Assembly (NCBI GenBank): GCA_015501605.1
Contig: JADNRZ010000029.1
Coordinates: 62,001 to 126,000, forward strand
DNA length: 64,000 bases
From: Panaeolus papilionaceus
Lineage: Eukaryota > Basidiomycota > Agaricomycetes > Agaricales
Reading direction: 5' to 3'
Below the pieces are notes generated by a model. It was given only the letters and a program-made list of their open reading frames with translations, was not told where the DNA came from and did no database searches. Positions 33,301 to 43,849 of this stretch are shown in pieces (position 1 is the first letter of the stretch; every line of letters starts with the position of its first letter). A program made the translations under genes and the position numbers.

Positions 33301-35668
33301 GATCCCAAGGCCTTCTCTCAGGAAGCTTAAGAAACTCAGCTTCAGAGAAGACACGATGGAAGAGACTCTGATAGTCAGGGACTGGACCATGAGGTGAGGA
33401 AGGGAGAGTGGTCTGTTCTGGTTGAGGAGCAGAGTTACGCAAGAAACCTTCAGCCAGGCGTTGACTGATGGTTGAAGTAGCGTTGATATGCTCTTCAGCT
33501 TCCTCAGGGAGTAAGCCAGAAACCCAGACACGATCGCCTTCCTCAAGATCAAATGGCAGATCAGAGGACTCGAGATCATCAGAATCTTCAGGGGAAGACT
33601 CTTCAGGGGTGAGAGAGGGGGCAGGACCAGAGCGGCAGGCATTCACCTTGGCTTCTTCCTTACGAGCAGCCTTCTTTTCCTCATTGAGTTCCTTCTTGCA
33701 ACCAAAGCATCGACTGCTAGGCTTGCAACAAGACATCTTGACTTCTCCAGTTTCCCAATTGACTTCAGGATTGTGATCCCTGAACCAAGTGTATCCAATG
33801 ATCAGCTTCTGCTTCCCTAAGCCCGTGACACAGAAGAGTGCGCGTTCTGTGTGGCCGTTGTACCGGAGGATCAAGTCAACCACCTCAGTAATTGAACCAG
33901 ACTCGTTGAGCGTTCCATCCACGTTACGAACAGGGATGGGGCGGCTGAGCTTCCTGGTGGCAATTCGGTTGGACTTGACGTACTCTCGATCAATGAACAG
34001 ACCAGTAGCGCCAGTGTCAAGCAAGGCCTTAACAGATCGAGCTTCATGGGAGTTGGTGGTCTCTATCTCAACCTTCAGGTGAAGGGAGCTAGGTCCAGGT
34101 GCAAGAGAAGAGATGGTGCACGAGGATGGAAGGCGACGACATTCCCATTTGGAGCGACGAGGTAGGTGGGGCGGAGCAGAAGGATCATGAAGGGAGGATG
34201 GAGAGGAGGGAACCTTGTCTTCATCTGGGAGAGATAGAGTCTCATCAACCAGAGGGGCATACCGATTACGAGAGTCAAGAACGACTTTAGGACAAGGTAG
34301 AGGTGGAGCTTGTGCAGGCGTTTGCACAGAGACTTCACTTGTCACAGGCTTTCGTAAGGGGGCGTGAGTGGTGCGAATAGACAAAGGACCAGGGGAGGGG
34401 TCAAGGAAATGTGAGAAGGAAGGAGGAAGAGAAGAGGGTGGGCTAGGCACAGGAGGAGGAGGCTGCGGATGGAAGGTGTCATTAGCAGCCAAGTTGAGAG
34501 CAACAAGGCGGGCCAATTCGTACCAGCCAGAGGGATCGTTATGAGCTGGATGTGAAGCTACCCGCTTACTGAGATGATCAGTGATGGAGGGGTGGAGGCC
34601 ACGACGGAACTTGACCACAATGTAGGAGGGGTCAGAGTAGCCAGCTTCAGCAACAAGGTCACGGAAGGAGTCAACGTAATCGTCAACAGAACGATCCCCT
34701 TGGAAGTAGGAGGTACCTTCCAAGATGAGGGCAGCAGTTTCCTGCTCACGCAAGGGGAAGAACTCTTTGCGAAAGTCTTCAGCAAAGTGGTCCCAAGTTG
34801 CGTAAGGAGAGGAACCTTCCTCAATGAGCTCAAAGATCCTGCAGGACCATAGAGCAGCTCGACCAGCAGACATGAACGTGAGGGCCCAACTAATCATGGT
34901 GGACTCGTCAGGAAAAAGATCTGGACGAAGTCTGAAGTAACCCATGAGAGAGTTGTAGAAGGCTTTGCCCTTGAGACGATCACCATCGTACCGGGGAGGA
35001 GGAGCTGGCCTAACCTTTTCTGCAATCATCAAAGGAGTCCCAAGACGATGAGAAGAAGGGGCAGAGGGATGCACTACTCCACTAGGATAACCAGAAGAGG
35101 CAGTGGGGAGAGGGGAAGACACTATTCCACTGGGGCAACCAGAAGAGACAGTGGGGAGGGGAGGATCCACTCTATTGGATGACCGAATAGAAGTGGGGGG
35201 AAGAGGAAGACTACTACTAGAAGAAAGAGAAGAAGAAGAGTGTTCCATAGGTACACTAATAAAATGAGAAGAAGAAGGAAGAGGGTGAGGAGAAGAAGAA
35301 GATTGTTCCATGTTTACACTAGGTAAAGGAAAAGAAGAAGGGGGAGAAAAGTTTCTGTCTACAGTTCCATGGTTTAAAGAGTGTAGTATCCCATCTGTCA
35401 GCTGTCCAACAGAGTGGGAAGGGAGTGGGGGAAAAGTAGAAGAAACAAGGGAGGGAGAAGAAGAAGGGGAAGAAGAAAGAGAAAGAGGAGAGGGATTGAA
35501 AGTAGAAGAAAAATAATGAAGCAAGGAAAGAACAGAAGACCTCAAGTGGGAGATAGCTACCTGTTGGGATTCCTGCTGAGCAAGCATGGAGGATACCTGG
35601 TCTTCCAGGGAAGGCAACTGAGACAGAGAGACAGAAGCAGCTGGAGGTGGTGAAGTATGGGGATCCAT
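30366..35668 (-). pseudogene. Gypsy gag-pol polyprotein with a single frameshift between RNase H and integrase
   Basis: From the ATG at 35668: a Ser/Pro-rich gag region, a gag core about residues 210-390, an aspartic protease (LLDTGATGLFID near residue 547), a reverse transcriptase with YLDD near residue 950, and RNase H (LEADSSDFATGAVL near residue 1098). Near 32128 the frame changes: LEYFMC ends one frame and SQNLNRRQARWSL resumes in the other, consistent with loss of one base. The second part has a His-Cys zinc region (HDSTLAGHP...CDMCLRTK), integrase core motifs VDFIVE, DRGPQF and ERVNQE, and a C-terminal chromodomain (LIKWEGYDAGWNSWEPADD). Ribosomal frameshifting is conceivable but no slippery heptamer was recognised there. 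An otherwise complete copy. Confidence 0.92.
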
Positions 35669-35798
35669 GGTTGCCAGACAGGGAGAAGAGAGGAGAGGGA
35701 GAAAGCACAGAGTCTATAATGCAGCTGAACAGAAGAAGCAGAACAGAGGATGTAACAGACTGTATGCAGTCTCAGTCTCCAAGGTGACCTCTTTCTAC

Positions 35799-36206
35799 TG
35801 TAAGGGCACCTCAGACACACACAAGTCCTGGGGGAGATCCAAAGATATATATCAGCTCTACATAAATACAGGAAGTAGGCTCACCTGGGGGAGATCCAAA
35901 GAGAAAGAGGTAAAGGATCAAACCCAGGTGAAACAGCTATTTAAGTGATGAGCTGGCATTGGCATCAGCCTTGATGCCAAACAATGCCTTTGGGAATAAA
36001 CAAAGGGAAACACAAAGGAATGACTATGTAACAGTGGAAACAAGTGAATAACAAATGAGTGACAACTAAAGGAGAGTGTAATATAATATATATGAGTCCA
36101 TGGTATGTCCAGATAATGAAATAGAGCAAAGGGAAATAGGGGAAAGGAGAGACAAGAGAGACAAGAATAAGGAAAGGAATAGGAGGTAGCAGGAGATCCC
36201 CTGACA
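35799..36206 (-). repeat. 5' LTR of the Gypsy element
   Basis: 408 bp, no difference seen from the 3' LTR; flanked on the right by GGGAG. Confidence 0.95.
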
Positions 36207-36211
36207 GGGAG

Positions 36212-38483
36212 TGCATGTAGTTCGGTCGGTCGCAGAGATGTATGACACATCAGTTAATTAGTCATTGATGGCGCTGTAACAGGGCGTATAGTGGGGGGAG
36301 GATCGTTGACGACGTGAGGTTAGACATGGTGACTGGCATGAGCTCTGTGCTGTCACCAACTCATTCACGAATCTTGAAACCTGCATGGTTTTTCCAGCTT
36401 CGTCAGCGTTTTCCATCGTCTGAGAAATGAATGAATGTACCTCGACCAACACTTGGCCTCATGATCTCCCTTCATCTGCTAGCTTTAACAGCACGTTAGG
36501 TGGTCAGACGGTGGGGGAGGGATGTGACAACTGGAGATCTTAGATTAGGTATTAGTGGATGAAATTTAATGAAGACTCAGAAAAGTGCACTCACCCTGAA
36601 ATCGCCCATTCATCGTTCCAAATCTAAATCTCGTCCACTTAAAAAAAAAATGAAAAAATGACGGATTATTCACATCTGCTCCCTAGGTGTTAGAGCCTGT
36701 CATTGCGCTCGTCACATCCATATTCTCTGCCGGCGGTTTGAATATTACCATTTTACCAGTCTAGCCCAACACGATCTCCAGCGTATCAAGAAGGTCCTCT
36801 ATCCAAATTCATAGCCAAAACAGACGCAAGGTAGCCAGATGACGAGTGGAAAGAACGAGAAACGGGACGAATAGGCTTGCAGCGCGTAGTGGAGTTATAA
36901 GGATGGGCTCTCGCATTAAAGTGCAATGGAGGGTTAACAGTGACTCCAAGGATGGCATTGTTTTACAACACATATACACTGAAAACGAACTTTAGTCAAG
37001 ATCACGAAAGAGAAACAAACAATACGCACATATATCTACTTTACGCGACTCGAAAGGCCGGTAGCTCCCAGCGTCAGAGAGAGCGACCAACCCAATCCTA
37101 TCCACCACGTAGCTATGGCATTCCTTCAGCAAAAAGCATCAATAAGCCTTTGTGCTAATGTTGAAAATTATGAAAACGAAGACAGAGGGGGAGGGGTGAG
37201 GGGAGAGTTGTTGAGCTGGAGCACAATGCTGGTGGTGGTTTGGAAGCAACCCTGGTTTGATGAACATCTTCCCTTGATGCCTAATTCAAACACCGACCCT
37301 GAATTTCCCACCTGTAATTAACTATGATCGCGTTGGATGAAAGTATTCGAGGAGCAGAAGAAATTAGGGAGGGAGTGCGATTGTTCAACTTGCATCGACA
37401 AAGTAGTGGGCCACAACTATCTTGGGTAATAAAAGTGGAGTACGATTATATATTGTATCCCCACGTACAAGTCGTTTGCATGTCGTTCAGAGCTTGGACG
37501 CATTAGATACCAGTAGGATGGAACCCCAACTACGTGTGGTCCGAAGAAGGAATGTTTCCGTCCAGCTTCGTATTTTCAAACCCGTACCTTCCTGCCAGTC
37601 TGTCGTCATCTGGTGCGCGTGTGCATCATGGTCCTCGTTGGCGTGAATTTTCGTGGCATTCTTCCTTTGACTTCGTCTCTGTTCGCCTAACGCTCCCTCA
37701 TCTTCCTCTTCCTCATCCCTCTCATATATAGGCCCTAACGAACTCGTCAGGCATGTCATCCCCCTCCCTTTTAACCCACCATTCCATCCCACAGTCACAC
37801 CATCTCCACAAACGCTCGCCTTTTACCAGCCAAGACCCCAAGCACACATCAACAACTGGCTCATTGACAGTCATCGACCTCCATCCCCTTATCTCTCTTC
37901 TGCCCTACCTCCTCCTGCGCATGTTCCTCATCCCTGCAACTTGCGTAGAATCAGTCTTCGACCATTGGTTAATATTTGTCGGCATAATCCGAGTCATTTA
38001 TATTAGCCATGTCGCAGATTTCCCATTGGCGTCGGAACGGACAGCGCCGTTGAATGCCATTGTAACGGCCCGCTGTTTGCCATTTCGGGTTGAAATGACA
38101 CCCGGCCGTTTGTTGGTGACCGTTTTCGACCGTTACCGGCACCGTTAGCACACTAGAACACCTGTTCGGATGTGTTGCAACTGGCAATTTGTGCTCCCAG
38201 TGTTGGACGCTGTTACAAGTCGTCGTGACGCGCTGTAACGGCTGTGCGAAATTTGCGACTGACAACGTAAGATGGCCAGACTCAATGACGGGCAAGTGTC
38301 CTACATTTGCAAATACTCACACGTATAACAATAGAACTTGAAGTGTATGGAATTCAATGGTTATCTGCGGGTCATCGATATCCGATAGTAAGTCTCACAA
38401 ACTCAGCGTGAAGGATTCTCAACAGCGCCTCGGATTTCTCTGCGTCTTAGTCTTCAGCTCTGGTTGTATCTATCACACTCTCA
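36212..38483. other. Continuation of the duplicated segment, then intergenic DNA
   Basis: 36212-37330 matches 44.9-46.1 kb (for example the GGCGCTGTAACAGGGCGT block at 36270 / 44928 and AATTCAAACACCGACC at 37284 / 46051). From 37340 to 38483 no gene is supported. A CpG-rich patch at 38030-38260 has repeated CCGTTA/TAACGG motifs in both orientations. Confidence 0.5.
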
Positions 38484-39890
38484 ATGTCAACTATTACTCA
38501 ACGCTTCCGGCGATTTAAAATCACTGGTCCATTAAGTGTCGAACCAGTGACTCCTGAAGAGGTGAAAGGATGTGATATTTTTGTCCATATGTATGTGCCC
38601 ACATCCAATCCAAATTGAATTCCGAGTCTGAAGCTACCACTTTCCTAGTTTAATGGGTCCTACAGGCTCTGGAAAGAGTGCTGTAAGTATCGCCTTACCA
38701 GTTTCTCATATCACAGCTACGGATTTCTCCAAAGTGATTTCCTTCAGTTTATCCAGGCTTTTTCACCAGACCATGACCTGTCTATATCCAAAGACACGCT
38801 CGAGAGTGTCACTCAGCGCGTCAATTGCTACCGAATAGTCGGCTTGAGCAATAAAGAGGATAATGATTACATTCTGATGGATAGTCCCGGCTTTCTCGAC
38901 ACCAAGCTGTCGGAGAGCCGGATAACTAAGATGATAGCAACGAAACTGCATGGTCTACGGTATGTCAATCTGTCATTTTTCAGGACATTTGTTATTGTGC
39001 TGAATGATGCTTCGTGCTATTAGACAAGCTGCCGCGGCCATTGTGGTGATTGCATTTTACTTCCAACCCATAACAGATATCCGAATGGGCGCTTCGAAGC
39101 GAGACGCCATCCAGCTCCTCAAAGCATTTACAGGGGCTTTCAATGCCATGGGTGTCACAGTGATCACCACAATGTGGAATCAGGTATCAACTCCTAAGCA
39201 GATAGAGGATGCCAATCGTCGATTCAGTGACTTGGAAGGTGGAATATATGCAGTAGGTAATATACCTCGTTATGATGAGAGTTGGGTTTATGATTCCATT
39301 AGGGGTCTGATAAACTTGGTATCCAAGTCACCAAATTTGAGTTTTCCACTGAGTCAGCATTGTCCAACGTTGATGGCCCATATGGTGGATGGTGGCACAC
39401 CCTCAACAGCTTCAAGGATACGGATCCCCGCTATCAATCCATCATCCGCAACAATCTGCTCGATCGTATCACTAACATTCAAGAAAAACTCGACATTCTC
39501 GCAGAGCAGAAGCAAACTGCAATCACACCTGGAAGAGAAGATCCTTGTCTTCTCGAAGTCACTCTCGAGGAGGAGAAGTCTGTATTAGCCTCACTACAAT
39601 CATTTTTGGATGACCTCATTGTCACAGATCCAATTGGGCTATCAGCACTGCAGTCCTTGTTGGACGCGCGCTACGAGACTGACCCGAGCGCTTGCGCATC
39701 TCCTTGGCCGTATGCGACCATTTCCTCGAGTGATATTGCTTCCACTCCAGATCCACATGCTACAACCTCTACCTCCCTTCATCCTCCCTCATTACCTCCT
39801 TCACCATTCCCGTCTCATATGCATGCCTCACTGTCCACTCGTATCAAGCAAGTTGTCTCCCCCGTGAAAAAGCTATTTAAAAAGAAGTAG
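38484..39890 (+). CDS. AIG1/GIMAP-like P-loop GTPase, copy C, intact, 389 aa
   Basis: Five exons: 38484-38590, 38649-38682, 38748-38959, 39024-39252, 39303-39890, all in phase, stop TAG. Residues 1-35 are a short leader (ITGPLSVEPVTPEEVKG). The Walker A GPTGSGKS is at 39-46, a candidate G2 Thr at 69, the G3 box DSPG at 92-95 and a G4-like TTMWN at 166-170, in place of the usual NKxD. The rest is a helical C-terminal half with a Ser/Pro linker and a basic end (RIKQVVSPVKKLFKKK) that could bind membrane phospholipid. The family is the TRAFAC-type AIG1/GIMAP-like G-domain proteins common in mushroom genomes; binding GTP is expected, the biological role is unknown. Nearest relatives here are A, C2, F and G2. 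Confidence 0.85.
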
Positions 39891-39989
39891 TCGTAATTAG
39901 TGTCGTATTTCATAACTCGACTCTTATGACTCACGCTTTACAATCATATTTTCAGCCATCTCATGGCGGTCCTTCTGAGCGATGGATCA

Positions 39990-40937
39990 CCAGCGCCAGA
40001 TCATAAAAATGATAACGAGGGAACTAGACGGTTTACTGTCTGTCATCAGAGCCGCTCTAACATCGAATGACGCCCCTTACATTCATCAGACAACATGCCT
40101 CGTTGATGATTGCAACCACTAGGCAAAGTGGACCGACGCTACGCGCGGCATTCACCGAGGCCCTACTGTCTGCATCCTGGCACCTCTCCGCTCTCATCTC
40201 CGTGGGAGTGGATATCCTTCCCGCCCTGTATACTCACACAAAGAACCAGAGTCCAGGTGAAGCTAAGTAAGAGCACGTGCACGCGACACAGCAAGAACGT
40301 GGGGGACGACGAAAATCACATGGCAAACATTTGCGGTATTCTTGGCGCAATTTCAGCAGGAGACAAAACCCGAAGCCTTAAATGCCTCGGAATCCTCTAC
40401 TTCCAACCAATGACAGAAGATCGGATAGGTGGGTCTAAGCGTAATGCAAACCAGCTCCTCAACGCATTTTCAGAGTCGTTCCAAGCAGAGGAGATTGTTG
40501 TGGCCACTACCATGTGGAATCAACTTTCGACCCCGAAGCATATCCAAGATGCCAATCGAAGGTTTATATGCTTGAGAGATAAGATCTTCACAGTAGGTTG
40601 TCTAAGTTGTGGTCGTTGAATCAATTTTGATTATTCAATCCTTTAGCCGTCTTCTAGAATGGGTATCACTGCAACCAAGTTCGAGCTCTCAAAAAGTTCA
40701 GCACTGCTGGCCCTCGAAGAGCGATTCAGCACGTGGTACCACAGCCAGGACGACTTGCTCAATCGTATCACTAACGCTCAACAACTACACATTCTCGTAG
40801 TAAAGGACAAGCGAAATGCGACAAAACCTGGACGAGAGGATCGTTGTCTTCTCGAGGTTCTCGCAGACAAAAAGGGGGTATTAACCACGCTAAAGCCGTT
40901 TGTGGATGGCCTCATCAATAGAGCCCAAATGGGCTGA
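39990..40937 (+). pseudogene. GTPase copy C2, fragment lacking the P-loop
   Basis: A short piece at about 40015-40115 resembles the end of exon 3 and its intron (MITRELDGLLSV). After some 250 unrelated bases, exon 4 resumes at about 40390 (ILYFQPMTEDRIGGSKRNANQ...VATTMWNQLSTPK) and ends at 40592. Exon 5 is 40647-40937 (MGITATKFELSKSSALLALEERF) and stops with TGA. No exon 1, P-loop or DTPG box exists, so it cannot be a working GTPase. It lies 100 bp downstream of intact copy C in the same orientation, suggesting tandem duplication followed by decay. Confidence 0.8.
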
Positions 40938-41614
40938 TGTTGCTTCAGGCGCTTTTGAATACCCGCTCAGTGAGGCTGATCCCAGTGCGCGCATCAGTCC
41001 TTGGACACAGGCGCTTATGCTACGAGAGTCATATTCTTCGTGCCTCCCGATTTCGTCACTCCGTATCCATGTGATGGTGACATGACATTCCTTACGTCTA
41101 GCTCTTCCTCCCACTCTCACTCCCACTCCGTCGGAGTCCGTCCGATCATCCGTTTTTATCCCTCCTAAATGAGATTGTCTCAATAGTTAAAAGATACAAT
41201 TGCAATAGATGTCATAGAACAAGGTGAAACGGAAATGGAACAGAACGACAGTTATATTACCAGGAGGCCCGATGATTTGAGCGTTAGTCAACTCATGGGC
41301 ACTCGTGGCTCAACTATTAGGGTGGGCACGAGTTGACTCGTAACCAGCATCTTGGATAAAGCACAAGAAGAGGGAGACTACGAAAGAAAACAGCTTGGAA
41401 TACGGCCCAAAGAACAGGATTAAAAAAAATAACCATGCAGTGGTAAGGGATGAATGGCAGTAGTGATGAAAGAAGACTGAGGAAAGCTAATTTAAATGGA
41501 AGAGCAAAAGGAAAATGATGCGAGAGACCCGAGAGATGCGGGCGAGAGTGACGTGCACTGGAAGATAAATGCCTAAAAACACAACTGATTCATAAATCAA
41601 ACTCATCATCTACC
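40938..41614. other. Intergenic between convergent GTPases C2 and D
   Basis: No coding frame or RNA gene recognised. A short direct duplication (ACTCGTG / CACGAGTTGACTCG) lies near 41300-41340. Confidence 0.4.
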
Positions 41615-43026
41615 TCATTCCCCGCGCCTCAACAATTTTGCAACACTATGCTTGGAGGCATCGAACACCGAGTGACCAATATCTTTAAAAAGATCAGCAG
41701 CATCATTAGACAGTCTCAACTGAACTGTCCCATCACTCAAACGGTCAACGCAAATTGCCGGCTCCAACTGCCATACCCCGAACAAAGTTCTAGGTTTCGT
41801 GTTTGGACATACATTTGCAGCTGTAATGGACTTGTGGAGGTCCTGAGCGGCTTCCACACATTCAGGTGGCAAATACCCGAAGTTGGCAAACTGATCAATG
41901 AAATTGGTGAGTGTCTTGTGGTTCTCCCTCCAGTTCCTCTTCAGGACGGCCCTAAAGTTGGGATTGGTTCGCGCTTCAGGTTGGGCCAGGTCCGACTCGA
42001 TCATTTGCTTTTCCTGAAGAGCCCCCTGGATACGCTCGTGCAGATCTTGGTAGAGGTGGGGGGATGTTGAAGTGTCAAAGTCTTTGAAGACACTGCTTAA
42101 AAAGAAACTGTGATCGATTGCCAGAAGTGCAGAACTCCTGGTCTTCGTAAATTTGATCACGTCAGTTCTTGGATAACGAACGAAACCCTATGGAGGGACA
42201 GTAAATAACTCAGGAGATATCACAGAAGAATATCCACAGCTACCTGCGAAATTTCATCTCTCAGTTGTGTAAAGTTTGACTCTGCTCGGTTTCGGGTCCG
42301 TTGGTTGTGAACAGTGTCCCACATGGTGGTGACAATTATCAGTGATATCTCGATAGAACTCCAATGGGATTCAACAATTCTTTTGAGCATCGCGAATGTT
42401 CTACGCCGACTTCCGGGCAGTCGAGTTTCTGTAATAGGGGTCAAATATAAAATTCTCCCGGAAAATCTCAAACTAATACAACAAATTAGTTCAGTTGCCC
42501 AGTCTAGATCAGAAGAAATAGCATACTCGTTGTCCTGCGCCCACTTCCTAACCATGTTCAGGATTTCTATCTCTGCAATCTTCGAGTCCGAAAATCCGGG
42601 TGTATCGATTAGATACACTGGGCGTGGTGGATCATGCTGTGTGTGCAGGACATTGACAAGTCTATATGCGGTCACGGTCTGTGTGTATCCTGCAAGTTGG
42701 TCCTTTGAAATCGACAACGTCTGAGATACGCCCGCGAGCGCTTCGACGAACTGGGATAGGCGGCAATAGCGAAACATTCCGATTTATTGGACGTAGTAAA
42801 TGAGATGGATGTCATTGAACTTACTGAGCTTTTCCCAGCACCTGTAGGTCCCATAATGCTATATCAATTTATTATTAAAAACCACCTCAGCTTACAATTG
42901 TTAGTATTATAAGGGTTGAACATACAGATATACGCACGGCGCAGGGCGCCTGGCAATGCGGGTGGTCACAGGTTCGACATAAATATCACCAGCGATTGAA
43001 AGGTGTTCGAGTTTAGGAATCTCCAT
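41615..43026 (-). CDS. AIG1/GIMAP-like P-loop GTPase, copy D, intact, 382 aa
   Basis: Exons on the minus strand: 43026-42938, 42858-42825, 42750-42527, 42472-42244, 42187-41615, all in phase, natural stop TGA. Leader MEIPKLEHLSIAGDIYVEP; Walker A GPTGAGKS at 33-40; G3 DTPG at 90-93; G4-like TTMWD at 164-168; then LRDEISQ and a helical C-terminal half ending SVAKLLRRGE. It represents the second subfamily (with B, H and the orphan exon at 28.3 kb), marked by LSISKDQLAGYTQ in place of DHDLSISKDTLESVTQ. Convergent with C2. Expected to bind GTP; the function in the fungus is unknown. Confidence 0.85.
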
Positions 43027-43340
43027 GACGAGAAGGATAGTGAACAGAAAGGTTTGGAGGCTAGGGATGATGCTTGTGGATAAGAATAATAAGCTCAGTT
43101 CTGATGTAAGTGACTGAGGTGTTCTTTGGTACAGTACCCGTTATATATAGTCCAACGTTCCAACAAAACTTGGCATCGCCCTTTGTATCAACGACACAAA
43201 GGGTGTCTACTTAATCTATTGCAATTGCCCATGGCCCCGAAGGGGCCTCCAGTTGTCCTTTGATACGAAGTGACATCCCATTATTGACAACGGAGTCCTT
43301 GTTCCGATACTCCTCCTTGGATATGATCACCTTTCCCCAG
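43027..43340. other. Upstream region of GTPase D, no gene
   Basis: The first 90 bases upstream of the GTPase D start match the region upstream of the orphan exon at 28431, so a shared promoter-side segment was duplicated. A palindrome-like GGCCCCGAAGGGGCC lies near 43232. Confidence 0.4.
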
Positions 43341-43379
43341 TGATAATGATAATCCAGCAAGTGCGCGTAGCTTCACGAA

Positions 43380-43500
43380 GCTTCCTCGGTGTCGCGCTTG
43401 GTAAAGATATCGGCAGTGTTTGTTTCGTGTTGATGTACTGGAGCTTGGGTTCTCCTGCTTTGACTCTTTCTCATACAAAGTGATGTCGAATATCCATACG
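43380..43500 (-). pseudogene. Copia (Ty1) RNase H relic
   Basis: On the minus strand DIRHHFV-stop-ERVKAGEPKLQYIN is followed, after a one-base shift, by NTADIFTK. These are the hallmark end motifs of Copia pol (IRHHFVRE... and NxADIxTK). The stop is TGA at 43471-43473, exactly where the family has a conserved Arg. Only about 120 bp are recognisable; no LTR seen. Confidence 0.8.
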
Positions 43501-43849
43501 AGAATATGATGACGACTCCGACCACAAGACTAATCCAGTATTCTTTCAGTGAGTTAGAGGTTACCTGGAATGTACTGCCACGGGAGTTTAAATATGTTTC
43601 AACTCTGCTTATTTCAGGCGCTTGGTTTCTCTTCAACAACGATGGCAAATATTCGGGCAGCTCTGATTTATGACGCAGAATGGTGATATCACAGAGACGA
43701 GAGAGGTATGAAAAATACAATGGAGATGGAGAGCATGTGACTGGGGGCTGTTGACGATAATGGCACCTTAGTAACGAGCGCAGGTTAACGAATATGACGA
43801 CCAAGGTGGACGACAGGGGAGGGAAGAATGGGGAAGCGTGATACATACA

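Larger units (their letters stand above)
29948..36206 (-). mobile_element. Chromodomain Gypsy (chromovirus) LTR retrotransposon, full-length, young
   Basis: Two 408-bp LTRs read as identical, with TG...CA ends and 5-bp target duplications GGGAG (29943-29947 and 36207-36211). The polyprotein is on the minus strand. A polypurine tract (CTAGAGGGGGGTAA on the minus strand, 30356-30369) adjoins the 3' LTR. The sequence next to the 5' LTR (GTAGAAAGAGGTC) is not a recognisable tRNA primer site. It inserted into an already duplicated segment, since both flanks match 44.9 kb. Confidence 0.95.

Noticed and set aside
31052..34852. Many plus-strand frames across the Gypsy element
   Set aside because: Antisense shadows of gag-pol.
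35775..35798. tRNA primer-binding site next to the 5' LTR
   Set aside because: The sequence does not begin TGG and matches no tRNA end I recognise; self-priming is possible but not shown.
37969..38295. 108-residue minus-strand frame (MPVIESGHLTLS...)
   Set aside because: Arises in a CpG-rich patch of repeated CCGTTA motifs; no splice or family support.
42960..42985. tRNA T-loop-like GGTTCGA
   Set aside because: Lies in GTPase D exon 1 and has no matching acceptor or anticodon stems.
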